Below are positions 8,885 through 19,911 of a stretch of DNA of 64,000 nucleotides, piece by piece. The number at the start of each line of letters is the position of its first letter. Within the stretch, counting starts at the first letter, position 1. A model generated the notes under the pieces. It did no database searches, had not been told where the DNA came from, and saw only the letters and a list, made by a program, of their open reading frames with translations. Source of the DNA: Apoderus coryli (lineage: Eukaryota > Arthropoda > Insecta > Coleoptera > Attelabidae); assembly GCA_911728435.2 (NCBI GenBank), contig OU452204.1, positions 3,906,001 through 3,970,000 on the forward strand, read 5' to 3'. Position numbers and translations under genes: made by a program.

Positions 8885-10353
8885 CAGTGGCGGCTTTAAG
8901 GTCAACTCTTAAGCTATATTGAATATGCTTGTAAAAAAATTGTAAATTTTCACGTATGCGGATAAGACTTTATAAAATATGTTACTGATCGGGCATGACG
9001 AGGAACATGGAGATAAAATTTAAAGGAAATACGTTTGTTAACTTTTTATAGGTATATAAAAAAAAACTAAACAATTCTAAATTTGAAACAAAAAAAAATA
9101 AACAAAACTGAAACAACTGGTAGATCACACAAAAACAAAATACATAAAACAACAATAAAATAAAAACACACGAAAAAAATTATAACATCCAAAATTTAAA
9201 TTGTAAAATCTAATCTTTTTTTATTGGCGAAATGGTTAATTACACTTTCAATATTTACTTCAATATTTCTATGAACATACAATAAGGCTAACCGATTTAG
9301 ACGAACTTCTGCGATGGTGGATCTTAAATAACTTTTAATTAATCTTAAACTAGAAAAGCTTCTTTCTGCTACAGAAATGGTCAACGTACATAAAATTTTA
9401 AAAATTTGGTGAACTAGTGGGAAATAGTTTTTATCACATTTCTGCAAAGCTTCAAATGCATTTTTAGTATCCACCATTCTGTGTTTATACAATTGTATTT
9501 CCCCAAGCAATTGCATAGGAGAAGGATTTCCTAGTAATTCACCAAATTTTTTAGGTGTGATCATTTATATTAATAAGGTTAAAGGGAATTAGTGTGTTAA
9601 GATTTAACGGTAATAAATTGTCGTCAAATCTATCATTTAAATCTGTAATAATTATATCTAAAATCGGAATATAGATAGATCTTTTCCAATAATCGTCGGG
9701 TGAAAGAGTAGCAAAGTCACAAAAGGTTTGTCTTTGGGTCTGTTGTCGGCAAAGACGTGGAATTGTTAAATCTACATCAAGATCTAAAAGCATTCGTAAA
9801 ACTTGTGGAAATATTATAGATAAAAAATATGAATCCACGTCGGTTCTTTTTTGATTAGGGGCTTTTAGGAGATCATTTACTTTTAATCTGGCCGAATATA
9901 TATCGATACCTTGTAAGTATTTATCTAATGGTAAAGTTACGCTAAAAATATCACAGAGACAAAACACTGTAAAAATACAATCACAAACTACTTTTAACAG
10001 AATGTTTGCTTTACTTGAAGACAAACTGTGATCCCATTCAGAAATATCTCTTAAATCTTTTACAATACTTAACAGGTCAGTAGTAAATTGTAAAATGGAG
10101 TCATGCCTCTCAATCCAACGTGTTTGGCATGGACTTTTTAATTTACATTTAAAATATTTTTCCAAAACGTAATTTCTTTTAGCAGAAAAGTTGAAAAAAG
10201 TTACGATTTCTTGGATACTGCCAAGACAATTTTTGACTGATTTTATTTATGCTGACCGTGATAAAACTAAATTTAAACTGTGACTATAGCACGGGCAAAT
10301 TCTTTTTTGTAAAACCACGGATCGATCGCCCCCCCACATTAAAGCCGCCACTG
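8885..10353. mobile_element. hAT DNA transposon, internally deleted, inside an RT
   Basis: The ends are CAGTGGCGGCTTTAA (left) and its inverse TTAAAGCCGCCACTG (right). They are flanked by AGTGCCAC at 8877-8884 and AGGGCCAC at 10354-10361, an 8-bp target duplication with one mismatch, the hallmark of hAT elements. Length is 1469 bp. It encodes only the C-terminal part of a transposase on the minus strand. The insertion point is the GVPQGS loop of the surrounding non-LTR RT. Confidence 0.9.
9196..10310 (-). pseudogene. hAT transposase, C-terminal two thirds
   Basis: Reading from 10310 downward, the frame gives CYSHSLNLVLSRS, SVKNCLGSIQEIVTFFNFS and KRNYVLEKYFKCKLKSPCQ followed by TRWIERHDSI. 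This is the CxxHxLNL plus C.TRW signature of THAP12/ZBED-type hAT transposases. A frameshift near 9555 separates the 204-aa and 122-aa frames. The second ends with the hAT dimerisation domain (FPLVHQIFKILCTLTISV, AERSFSSLRLIKSYLRST, RLNRLALLYVHR). The N-terminal BED/zinc-finger part and about half the catalytic region are missing. Confidence 0.88.
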
Positions 10354-10361
10354 AGGGCCAC

Positions 10362-11308
10362 GGAGTTCAAATCTTGGTCCGTAATTATTTATAATTTTCA
10401 TAGATGACCCCACCAAAAAAATTAAAGGCTGTAGGCTCACTTTTGCGGATCTCAACATAGTGAATCATTGGTGTTGAGTAAATAAATTGTGACAGAATCT
10501 TTCAAAATGTTGTGTTATCACTTTTCATAGGGTAAAGCACCCTGTGTATGAGTATAAACTGGATGATCAGGTTTTAAGCCGTGTATCTGAAGTTACGGAT
10601 TTTGGCGTCACTTTAGATGTTAGATTTTCATTTGTTCCTCTCTGGTTCGGTCCGCGCCCAGTGTGCTGGGCTTCTTGTTGCGCAATTGTAGGGACATTAA
10701 CAGTTCATCTACTTTAAAGTTATTACATGGGGCTTTTGTCCGCAGCAATACTATTGCACGTCAGGAGCTTGGAATACAAAGAAGATTTTTGAATTATTTA
10801 GCTGTTAATCAGGATAGAACTTATCCAGTGAGAGGTATAGATCATCGTAGTTTGTTGGATCGATTTGATATGCTTCCGCTTAGTCAACGCAGAATGGTTA
10901 TTTCCGTCAAACTTCTATATAATCTGATCCATAACATACTGGATTCCGAATATTTGCTGTCCACCCTCAACTTGATTATTCCTCGCATTTAATCTAGAAC
11001 CTCTCTTGCATTTAGACTAAACATACCTAATTTAAATGCTCTTCGACAAGGTCCTATTTATTTTATGTGTGACTGTTACAATTCTTTCCCAGTTCCGATT
11101 GTGACATATACAGTGATTCTCGTGCTACAGGTTGTCTCCATGCGGGAGCTTAGGTTTTGTTCTCTTAGTGTGTTGCAATGCATTTTATATTGTATGCTTG
11201 TATTTGATATAGGTATTTTAATTATGCTTAAAATTTTCAGTATTGTAGTATTTTTTTCCAGCTAATGAGTCCCTGACCAGTTTGAAATAAAGATTATTAT
11301 TATTATTA
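10362..11308 (+). pseudogene. CR1/Jockey-like non-LTR RT, 3' piece with (ATT)n tail
   Basis: It continues the 8435-8884 fragment with SSNLGP, LFIIFIDD, then YKLDDQVLSRVSEVTDFGVT and LGFLLRNCRDINSSSTLKLL, and a 109-aa frame (10663-10992) carrying LGIQRRFLNYLAVNQDRTYP, HRSLLDRFDMLPLSQRR and VKLLYNLIHNILDS. A deletion after FVRS is shared with 7650-7996. The 3' UTR ends AATAAAGATTATT in a short (ATT)n tail at about 11290-11308. The palm, including the YADD box, is damaged. Confidence 0.82.
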
Positions 11309-11592
11309 AAAGACGAAATGACATTTTTTTTGCACTTATACAATATATATGGTTCAGCGAGAAGTGGAGTCTGGCCAGACGTGCAAGCGAATAAAAATAA
11401 TACCAATTTGCATATTTTATCTTAGAGACTCAAATTTCCCGCAATCCCAATGTTCAAAATTTCAGCGTCCTACATTAGGAAGTCCGCGCATTCTGTCACC
11501 AGTTTTTCTCCCTCATCTATATCGCTGGCTTACACCAGTGCAGTAGTGAGTAATATCGTAATTTGTTTCTGCGGGATTATTATTTAATAATC

Positions 11593-11835
11593 ATGCCTCA
11601 CAAGGCTAAATGTAGTGAAACAGTTACTAAACTATTTGAGAAGAAAGCCGAAAATACGGTATGTAAAACATTAGGTACCTACATATAAGATTGTGTCATT
11701 CAAAACACTCAAGGATACAATAATTTAGTCGCAAAATTCATGCGTCTAAAAGAAACAGGATCCAACAGGAGTGACAAATCCGATTATTATGTAATTAACC
11801 AGTACGATCGATTTGCAGATAATTGATTCATCGTA
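11593..11835 (+). pseudogene. Possible hAT transposase N-terminus with decayed BED-type finger
   Basis: An ATG at 11593 opens MPHKAKCSETVTKLFEKKAE and continues with NTVCKTLGTYI. After a stop it reads QNTQGYNNLVAKFMRLKETG. The spacing Cys..., then GYNNL, then K.F.RLKE, resembles a BED finger (VC..C..., NL..H...H) in which most zinc ligands are lost. A hAT-like CAGTGCAGTAGTG lies at 11536. The assignment rests on short motifs only. Confidence 0.3.
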
Positions 11836-12039
11836 ATGAATAAAGAAACAGAGAAGATTTATTATTAATTTCACCGTAGAAGGTTACCTGTTAAATATAA
11901 ATTTCCAGTTTATTCTTATTTGTGTATAGTTAAGGGTAAATACAACACAGAAATTTGTTTTATTTTTACATTACATTTTATCACCGTTTTCTTTTAAATT
12001 CCATTTACACATTGTCTGTGTGAGTTTTTATTTACAAAT

Positions 12040-12562
12040 TTATAAATAAAATTTATTTATTTAAGATACACTGCCCAGACAGATAAATAATCCAACTAAA
12101 GGGCAGGAAAGATTACAGAAAATTTTTAATATCTAACACGAAATTTATTTTCTGAGAAATATATTCTTTATACAAGATAAAGTTGAATTAAAAATATCAA
12201 TTTGCTCGGACACAGAGTTACAAGTATAACACATAAAATATAATGAGGAACGCAACAACAAATTAGTACGCGGGGCCGGAAAGTAAAATACGATTCCGTT
12301 ATTACGTGTACGTAGATTTGGGACACAAAAAGGAATATGGCTTAAAAACTCTGGACAGTCAAGAAGTCCATTAATAATTTTAAAAAGTAATGCTAGAGCG
12401 GAATATTCTCTCCGAGTATTTAATGATACTAGATTGAAACGGTTTAGCAGAATATAATGAGGAAACCCAATGGATGGATAAATCCCATCAACCCGAAACC
12501 ACAGCAACTTGGCAAAACGACGCTGGATTCGTTCAATATTAGTTATACATAGGATTCCATAC
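12040..12562 (-). pseudogene. CR1/Jockey-like non-LTR 3' end, split from 13487-13985 by a solo LTR
   Basis: The minus strand reads VWNPM, NIERIQRRFAKLLWFRVDG, IYPSIGFPHYILLNRFNLVS, LNTRREYSALALLFKIINGL, NLRTRNN and APRTNLLLRSS, the end of ORF2. One frameshift lies near 12525. The frame 12145-12507 is open for 120 aa. It joins across the LTR to KLEYA at 13500, which restores the usual KLEYA-(S)-VVWNP motif of the family. Confidence 0.82.
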
Positions 12563-13482
12563 TGTCACACCCGGTATATTGTAATAAAAATATTGCATCC
12601 GGTCGAACTAGCTATTTTACGCTGATTTAATAATTTGTAAAAGTTCATCAAAGTTTATACAAGTTCATGACTTTAGCATCGGGATTGTACCTAATAGACA
12701 AATTGCAAAGTCAGCAAAAAACGGTACGACCGAGTGAAGATAATCAAAGGTTATAAATTTTAACGCAACAGGAAAAGCGGGGTCTTCTCTCCAAACTTCG
12801 GTGAACTAAACTTCGGATCCTAGAAGCGCTAATTCCCCCCGTTGGGTATAGCGACTTAAGATTTATAGTTTATTTTAACGCGAATTAATATTATTAGTAG
12901 CTATATCAAATATTTATAATTTTCACCATTTTATTTACGCGAACGAAATATCAGCTGTGTCGCCAAAAATGATTGTAATGTAAGTATGAATTTTTGATTA
13001 TTATAATTGTTGATTTTTAAACTTGTCCTTTTTTATTAAATTAATTTCTGTACATTTTTTAAATAATTAAATAAATAATAGTTAGTAATATTCATCTGAC
13101 TTTCCTTTTATTTTTAATATAGTTTCTTTCAATTCAATCAAGTAACTATTAACTGAGGGACGCCGCTCAAATACAGACCGTCACTCGTTTACGAGGGAGA
13201 ATCAATAAGATCCTCTTTCGTGAGCGTGATGTAAGTGGGCGATTCTCAAGTAGCTAAACAAGCCAAGCGAGTAACTAAATTAATTAACATAACTTATAAA
13301 ACTCAAACCCTTCTTTAAACTCGATATAAAGACTTAACTCAGTAGAGCAATGAATCTTCAAATAGTAAAAGACATGAGGGCGGCTCTACCCTTAATGTCT
13401 AACTCTCAAATTGGGACTAGGTGAAGGCACCGTTCCATTAAAACCCATACTCTTATATTAATATATTTTTTAATTTGTGACA
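12563..13482. mobile_element. Solo LTR with 4-bp target duplication
   Basis: A 920-bp block begins TGTCACACCCGG and ends TTTGTGACA, giving the short inverted ends TGTCACA...TGTGACA (TG...CA rule). It is flanked by ATAC at 12559-12562 and 13483-13486, a 4-bp target duplication. It contains no coding frame. Removing it and one ATAC rejoins a reverse transcriptase. This is the product expected from LTR-LTR recombination of a gypsy- or BEL/Pao-type element; superfamily and strand are unresolved. Confidence 0.82.
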
Positions 13483-13486
13483 ATAC

Positions 13487-13985
13487 AACATGCATATTCC
13501 AGTTTAGATCTGACAAATACGTTGCAAAGAACAATGAGTGTCTGAGGTAATACAAACTCTCTCGAATTGCGTACAATAAAATCCAGAGATCTATAGGATG
13601 CTGAAACTATATTATTGTAATGATTAGTAAAGCTCTGTTTACCATCAAACCAAACCCCTAAATCTTTAAACTCATCGCAAGTTGTTAATGGACTATTATT
13701 ATTTATAGAATATGAATATTTTACAGGGTTTATTTTCCGTGTATAGGAAACACTAAAACATTTATCAATATTCAGATAAAGATTATTACGGCCAGACGAC
13801 TCATATACAACATTTAAATCGAGCTGAAGATGAGAACAATCTTCAGTACTATTAATGACAGAATATACTTTGAAGTCGTCAGCATATAATAACGAACTAT
13901 TTGTCAAGCCCCCAGAAATATCATCGATAAAACACAGGAACAACAATGGTCCAAGGACAGAGCCCTGGGGAACACCAGATAATTG
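13487..13985 (-). pseudogene. CR1/Jockey-like non-LTR RT palm fragment
   Basis: The frame starts with SGVPQGSVLGPLLFLCFIDD near 13985 and continues LLYADDFKVYS (YADD catalytic box), LNIDKCFSVSYTRK, FKDLGVWFDGKQSFTNHYN, VRNSREFVLPQTLIVL and VRSKLEYA. It then meets the LTR boundary. The remainder of the protein is at 12040-12562. The 5' break is just upstream of GVPQGS. Confidence 0.85.
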
Positions 13986-15552
13986 ACACCAGAAATATAC
14001 CTACTTATTTAAAATTAGTCAATGTATTCGTTATTTTGTATTACCACAACATGACGTTCACATATTAGCCAAAATATGTTTGGTTAGATTTCATAATACT
14101 CATAAGCTGTTGTTATCTTGTAAAATCTCGATGCAGTTCGCATATTAGGTTGTCTATTTTGTATACTAATTAATTGGTTTGCTAACCATCCAAAGAAGGC
14201 CTGCTATTTTGATAGAAAGTCCGATTTCGATGAAAATATTTGGTTAGTAGGATATACAACAGCTGGCTAAATTACATAATAGCAGGGTAACAGTTTTAGC
14301 CGTAACACATACCTATCTACAAAAATCTGTAATAATTTTCATACAGGTTAAAGATCTAATAAGACTTTTTAGATCAGTTGGCACATTTTAAACATTTTTC
14401 CATATAAAAACATTAACTCATAGACAACTATAAATTAACACCAGTTCTAAACTACTTAAAATTGTCTGTAAGACTCCTTAGTTAAAGATATGATGGCCTG
14501 TGGGCTACATAATAGGTGATCAATAATTTGCACTAAGAACCCAATCGCTTCATCTATATTATCGTCATTTAAAAATTTATTTTTATCCAAAACTTAAAAC
14601 AGAACGTTTGTATACATAAATCCAATGCCAAGTATAACACAGGACCTTTACATTTTGCTCTATTTCTATTTCAAACACTTGAATCGCATAGTACCTATTT
14701 GTTTGTTTAATAAAATATTATTTAAATATATAAATTAAAAAAAAAATCGGCTGTAATAGACGGAAAGTTTCTCTCATTAAACATTTCCCTCATGTGTTAA
14801 AACTCCTATAAGAGGTGTGCAATTTTCAAAATTTCAGAGGTAATTGTATTGTACCAAACTGAAATGAGAAATCGAAAGTACCGCACATGACAATGACAAT
14901 AACTAACGTCAAGTTTATATTATTATAATTTTGATAGAAAAAATGCGAGACAATGACCAACGATCCACTGATGCTAGTTCCGTAGAACTGTCCAGCTCAA
15001 GAGATATGTCCATAGAAATCTTATATTTGTATATGTACTCTAGAATGCTAATTAAATCCAGCCGAATACCAAAAAGTGTAACGGGTATGCAGAGTTTTCA
15101 CGAACTACGCATGCTCCTCAGTAACTTATTTTCAGTACAGAGCTGCCATATTTAAAACTATTTTGTCGTTCGCCTTACAGAATTGATGCGACATATCTGT
15201 TTTATAAATAAATCCATATGTTGCGTCATACGAAACTGCTTGACAAAATCAAATAATTAAATGTTATCGGTAAAATTGCATAGTGTTTAGTTTTCAGCAA
15301 TATGAACGAAACATTTTTTTCCAAATCTTATTAAATTTAGAAGATTTCGCAACAGCGTCTGTTTTCGCAAATGACGGTTCTCGTAGTGGGAATATCTGTC
15401 AGAGTCGGCTTCACAACAATTCTGATAGGTTTTATAATTGAGTTATGGTTTTATTCGTGGTATATTTTAATTGTTGATAGATATACCTATTTGTGATTAA
15501 AATTGTTTTTAATATTTGTTATTTTGGTTTTAGTTCGTTTATTTAACAAACA
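13986..15552. other. AT-rich sequence without a supported gene
   Basis: No motif-bearing frame or terminal repeat was found. The 74-aa frame at 14931-15155 has no recognisable domain. The interval may contain the promoter and 5' flank of the THAP fragment that follows. Confidence 0.45.
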
Positions 15553-15899
15553 ATGAGGTGTATAGTGTTGTGGTGTAAAAATGAAGGTCTCATTCCTGGT
15601 ATTAAATATTTTCAGTAAGTTATTGTTTCGGGTTTCTAACAGTCTCAGTTTGAGTCAATATGATACCATTGACATGATACTCATTTTTAGCTTGACAAAA
15701 AAAAGGCATGATGTTTGGATGCGGGCATTGGGATCCTAGTACAGAAAATGTATGTGATGGGAATGTCATATGCAGTAAGCATTTCGCTGCAGAAGATATC
15801 ATTTGTAGAGAAGACGGCAAGAGGATCACCCTCGTACCCGATGCAGTTCCCAAACTTTTGTTGAAAAGAAGAGATTATGTAAATGAGAGTGGAAGTTAA
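15553..15899 (+). pseudogene. THAP-domain gene fragment, two exons with a frameshift
   Basis: An ATG at 15553 opens MRCIVLWCKNEGLIPGIKYF and meets a good donor (CAGTAAGT) at 15615. An acceptor TTTTTAG ends at 15690, and splicing keeps phase: H-LTKKRHDVWMRALG. One base is then off frame. The next frame gives WDPSTENVCDGNVICSKHF, AAEDIICREDGKRITL and PDAVPKLLLKRR. This is the whole THAP zinc finger: C..C at the start, W after the first exon, CSKHF, and the AVP box near the end. THAP fingers bind DNA and occur in host regulators and P-like transposases. The frameshift near 15725 makes it a pseudogene unless it is an assembly error. Confidence 0.75.
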
Positions 15900-16051
15900 A
15901 TTCTTAATCGTTTGATATCAAGACACTGTTTACTTAAAAGCAGTCTGTCAAAAATGCATGATATGTATGTCAAGAATATATTTCCTACGTTGTATAGGTA
16001 TACAAAGTTCGTTTGAATTCTGTTGTTAAACTGGAATATACTTAATTATAG

Positions 16052-16214
16052 AATCCTCCATGAAATTGCTGAGAATAAAAGTTCTACCAACCATGTTTTG
16101 TCACAAAATACTATTGCGAGTAGTACGGATGATATGGAAGTGGTTTCCATGGACACGGAAAATATTTGTGAAGTCACTGTTTCTTGCACCCCTTCTTTGA
16201 AGGCTGTAAAGAGG
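16052..16214 (+). other. Exon-like frame downstream of the THAP fragment
   Basis: An acceptor-like ATTATAG is followed by ILHEIAENKSSTNHVLSQN, MEVVSMDTENICEVTVSC and TPSLKAVKR, then a consensus donor (AGGTAAGA) at 16215. The acidic, Ser/Thr-rich linker would suit the region after a THAP domain. Phase with the preceding exon does not work simply, and no terminal exon is certain. An AATAAA signal lies at about 16370. Confidence 0.35.
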
Positions 16215-16603
16215 TAAGACGCCTAAGGTATATAAACAAACAAATATTATATAATAATAAAATAAATAATTAGAATGCTCAAGTCCTTAAGATATCTTCC
16301 AGTATTAGAATTTTTACTTATTTCTCGTTTCTGCTTAGATTTATTATTATTGGGTTGTACATGTTAGACAATAAAGTATTTAGATATTTAATGTAATTTT
16401 TTATTTCTTAAATTCCTTTATTCCATTTTTTTATTTGAATGTTACCAAATGGTAAAATTTAATTTTAAATATACTTATAACAGTAATATTACATTTAATC
16501 AAAGCCGGTCCTGTTGAAAAATAAGTTACTGGTGATCATGCGCATTATGGACAGCTCTACACTTTTGGTTACATTTTTGTACTACGGGATTATCATTCTA
16601 GAG

Positions 16604-16625
16604 TATATATATATATATATATATA
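16604..16625. repeat. (TA)n microsatellite
   Basis: Eleven uninterrupted TA units. Confidence 0.95.
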
Positions 16626-17954
16626 CGTACCTATCTACCTTTGGGAAGCCCAGTACACACAATGGGCACTCAGACGCCCGGCACTTCTAGAGGGCCAGGG
16701 GCATTGTATTTTGTATATAACGGTTTGATTTAATTTGTTTAGTCGAGGCAACCTGGGAGGGGTAGCTTTAAACAATATACAAAATTTTGATATTTTCCAG
16801 TTTTCGCCCGCTATGTGTGTACAACTATATGAAGCCCGTTTGTATATATTGTATATTTATTACATATTTAATAACGCCCGACAACGTTGCCTCTATCACA
16901 TTTTAGTGACAACATTAACGGGCATCATTAAAGCAGTAGAATCTATATTATACAACATACACACATGGGCATCATATAGTACTCCTAATATAACGGGAGT
17001 CCTTTAACTTGCGAAACAACAAAAATATTATGTAATTGTAAGTGTTTTTAAAGGAAATAATCTGCTTCCATGCAGAAATATCATTTTAATCATAGAAGTT
17101 TTATTAAAGTCACATAAATAAATTATAAGAGATTTACTCTTTTCTCTCCATTACAGATTGGATGTTCAGTGAACCTCTATTATATTATGTCATGAAAGAT
17201 TCTTGTATTGTTTTCGTTTCTCTATTTGCTTTGAAATCTATTTTTCAAATTATTTTCTAATAATTTATTTCATTCAAAATTCTTCATTTTAAGACACACT
17301 GCACCGTCAATTCACTCATTCGTTCTACAAATTTTCAAATTTATCCTCGATAACTACTTTCGTTTATAGAAATTTGGTTTCCTTCAATTACTTAAAAAAA
17401 ATCTCAAGAAAGTAATATAGATGATGTCCTGTGTTCTTTTTGGGTTAAACTTATAATTGAAAGATCAAAATTTGATCTCGCAGAGATACGGGGGAAAATA
17501 AAAAAATGTGTTAGCTAAAAGAGATATAGAAAAATGTTTTATATAAAAGTTTGTTTATAATGATTGTTGAATAATCTGCGCATTTCAGAATGAGTATACG
17601 GGGTCAGTTAAAATCTAAGGTGCAAAGAATTTTGAGGTCCAATAAATATTTACCTTATGATGTTTGTATTACCCAATATTTGATGATGTGGGATGATAGA
17701 ATTTTGCAACTGGTTTGAAGAAAATTTAAATGCTAGGCTGAAAGACTTCGGTCAATGGCCTTTTGGGGTTTTGTACCAATAAATTACGTTTCATTATTAT
17801 TATTTATTTAAATGCAGATAGATATCTGGATATAGTCTAATCAAACTTTTTCAGTATCCTTGATTATGTTCCCTTAAATGAAGTACGAGAGATTTACTTT
17901 CACCGATCACGCCTCGATCCATAACGCTCTTCGAATAAGAGAGTAATTACATAC
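16626..17954. other. No supported gene; possible non-LTR tail
   Basis: A motif AATAAATTACGTTTC followed by a short ATT run at about 17779-17805 looks like a retrotransposon 3' tail, but no RT frame is visible upstream. The block 16640-16985 repeats the words ACGCCCG and GGGCATC, as the 22.5-kb block does. Confidence 0.35.
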
Positions 17955-17959
17955 TCACT

Positions 17960-18120
17960 TTAGAAACCGTTGGATAAGAACGCACGGACCTATAAGGTGG
18001 CCAGCACAATCTCCACATCTAACACCTCCAGATTTTTTTCTTTGGGGAGTGTTGGAAAATAAAATTTATAAAGAAGTCATCTTAACTTGTGGGCAACTTG
18101 ATCATCATGAATGCCTTAAA
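17960..18120 (+). pseudogene. Tc1/mariner transposase scrap around the third catalytic Asp
   Basis: The frame reads NRWIRTHGPIRWPAQSPHLT then PPDFFLWGVLENKIYKEVI. This is the RWIGR.GPI.WP.RSPDL.PLDFFLWG signature of insect mariner-like transposases; PPDF holds the third Asp. No start, no first or second Asp region and no TIR were found nearby. Confidence 0.75.
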
Positions 18121-19105
18121 ATCCCAATACCTCAATAGCTTTATCTGAATCTTTTATTTCGTTTTAATATCAACATAGTTTTGTTTCTAGGATATTAGCT
18201 TTTGTTTCATTGACTACTAACTGTGGTTTAAAATAATACAGTTGAAATAAATCGCATAGAAAACCAATATCATGGGGTGCTATATTTTTGAAAAGATAAC
18301 TTAAAATTATATCTTCTTAGAATCAAATATACAGGTTGTCCCAGTTCAAAAAAACGGGGTTAGGTCCGATAACTTTTTTACCTGACCCACTATACTCACT
18401 CTAATATCGCCAGATAATTCAACATTAATAGAAATTATATTTTTGGTTTTAATTATTCACTATTAAAAAACTAAACAACTAAATGTCAATCAGCCAATTT
18501 TGTATATTTCGTACAATACCGATGGTAGAGTGTTGAAATTTTATAAATTAGGAATCAGTAGAAAGACTGAATTTGACCTGTGATGGAATATTTTTGTTAA
18601 AATATGATTGTGACAAAATTTTCAAATTTTAATTTACCATTTTAAGTATGACTGAAAGAGAGCAAGCACATGACATCTATATTATATTTTGGTAGCACTA
18701 ACAATTACGGAGATATCCAATAAAAGTTTCGAAATGGGATACCCTGTACTTTAACTAATTCAGTAGGTCATTAAAAGTCGTTTTTAAGAAATATTTTCAC
18801 TTTATTGTTTATGTTTTTATCTGCAAAAATAAATGATTCTCCAGCATTATGTATCTTCAGGACATATTTATCAGATTTTCGGGTTCCTTCAAAAAAAGTG
18901 GCATATTAATGTTGTGTTTTAATATACATACAGGGTGAGTCTAGCAAGACACGTCGTTTTACTGTATTAAAAATGATTTTTTCTTTAATGGTAGATCTAA
19001 TACGCCACATATTCTGCAAAAACTATATGCAAGTATACAGATCCACAATTAGTAACCAAAGTTTATTGCCAGTTATATGAGTGCAACCTGATTTTCTCAA
19101 ATAAA
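18121..19105. other. Non-coding AT-rich stretch with isolated MITE-like termini
   Basis: TACAGGTTGTCCCAG (about 18332) and TACAGGGTGAGTC (about 18931) resemble the ends of mariner-derived MITEs elsewhere in the window. I could not find convincing inverted partners for them here. Confidence 0.4.
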
Positions 19106-19107
19106 AC

Positions 19108-19395
19108 AATACTATTAGCAGCTATAGACCTGATTTTTTGATATTTCTTTCAAATGAGTGAAATCATGTTAAATATTTTAATAAACAAAACACTGTTAGT
19201 TAAATTCAGACTTCACAAAATTAACCAAAATATAAATAAATACTTTTTACTGAACTAATTAACCAAATTAAAAATATCCGCTCCCAAACTAACCAAATCG
19301 TGTTTTGTTTATTAAAAACCATTTTTGATATGAGCCTTCTAGGTTTTTAAACAAATATCAAAAAATCAGGTCTGAGTAATAGAAAATCGTATTTT
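19108..19395. repeat. Palindromic MITE-like repeat
   Basis: GACCTGATTTTTTGATATTT (about 19126) is mirrored by AAATATCAAAAAATCAGGTC (about 19356), with further weaker mirroring inward through TAATAAACAAAACAC and its inverse. Arms are about 90 bp and the loop about 100 bp. No coding frame. Confidence 0.65.
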
Positions 19396-19728
19396 GAGCC
19401 AAAAATAAAGTAATTTGAGTACTGACAACCCTTAATAAAATTCAGGCAAAATTAAAATCTGCATCTTCTCAAAGCAACATGTACAGACGCCATCTAGAGA
19501 CAAGATCAGAGAAAATACCTTTTTGTTTTCAATCATTTGTACCAATCAGACTCATTTAAGTAGTATACATACCAGAAACTAATCACCCTATAGGGTGATT
19601 TGCATTATTTGCCATTTTTTCTCTTAGATATTTTCTTTAAAAATAGTTTTAATAAAAGTTAGGGGGGACTTATACGTAGAGTACAGTAGCGTACTCAGAA
19701 AAATTTTGTTTGTTTATTTAACGGGACA

Positions 19729-19893
19729 CCCCGGAATATTGCAGAATTGAAAGCAAATTTTAGACGTGGTACGAGTATCAATTCCGTTTCTAATACTCAT
19801 ATTTATAATGCTGTTAACATTATCCATAAAAGATATGACTTGTGTATGAGAAGTATTAGCCAACATATTGAAGATTTGTTTTTGTTTTGTTAA
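19729..19893 (+). pseudogene. Tc1/mariner transposase C-terminal scrap
   Basis: The frame PRNIAELKANFRRG, NAVNIIHKRYDLCMRSIS and QHIEDLFLF then stop matches the C-terminal end of insect mariner-like proteins (P..IAELK..., then ...R...C....G.HIE). It may belong with the 17960-18120 fragment if the 1.6 kb between is inserted sequence. Confidence 0.6.
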
Positions 19894-19911
19894 TCGTCAA
19901 GATTCGTTTTT

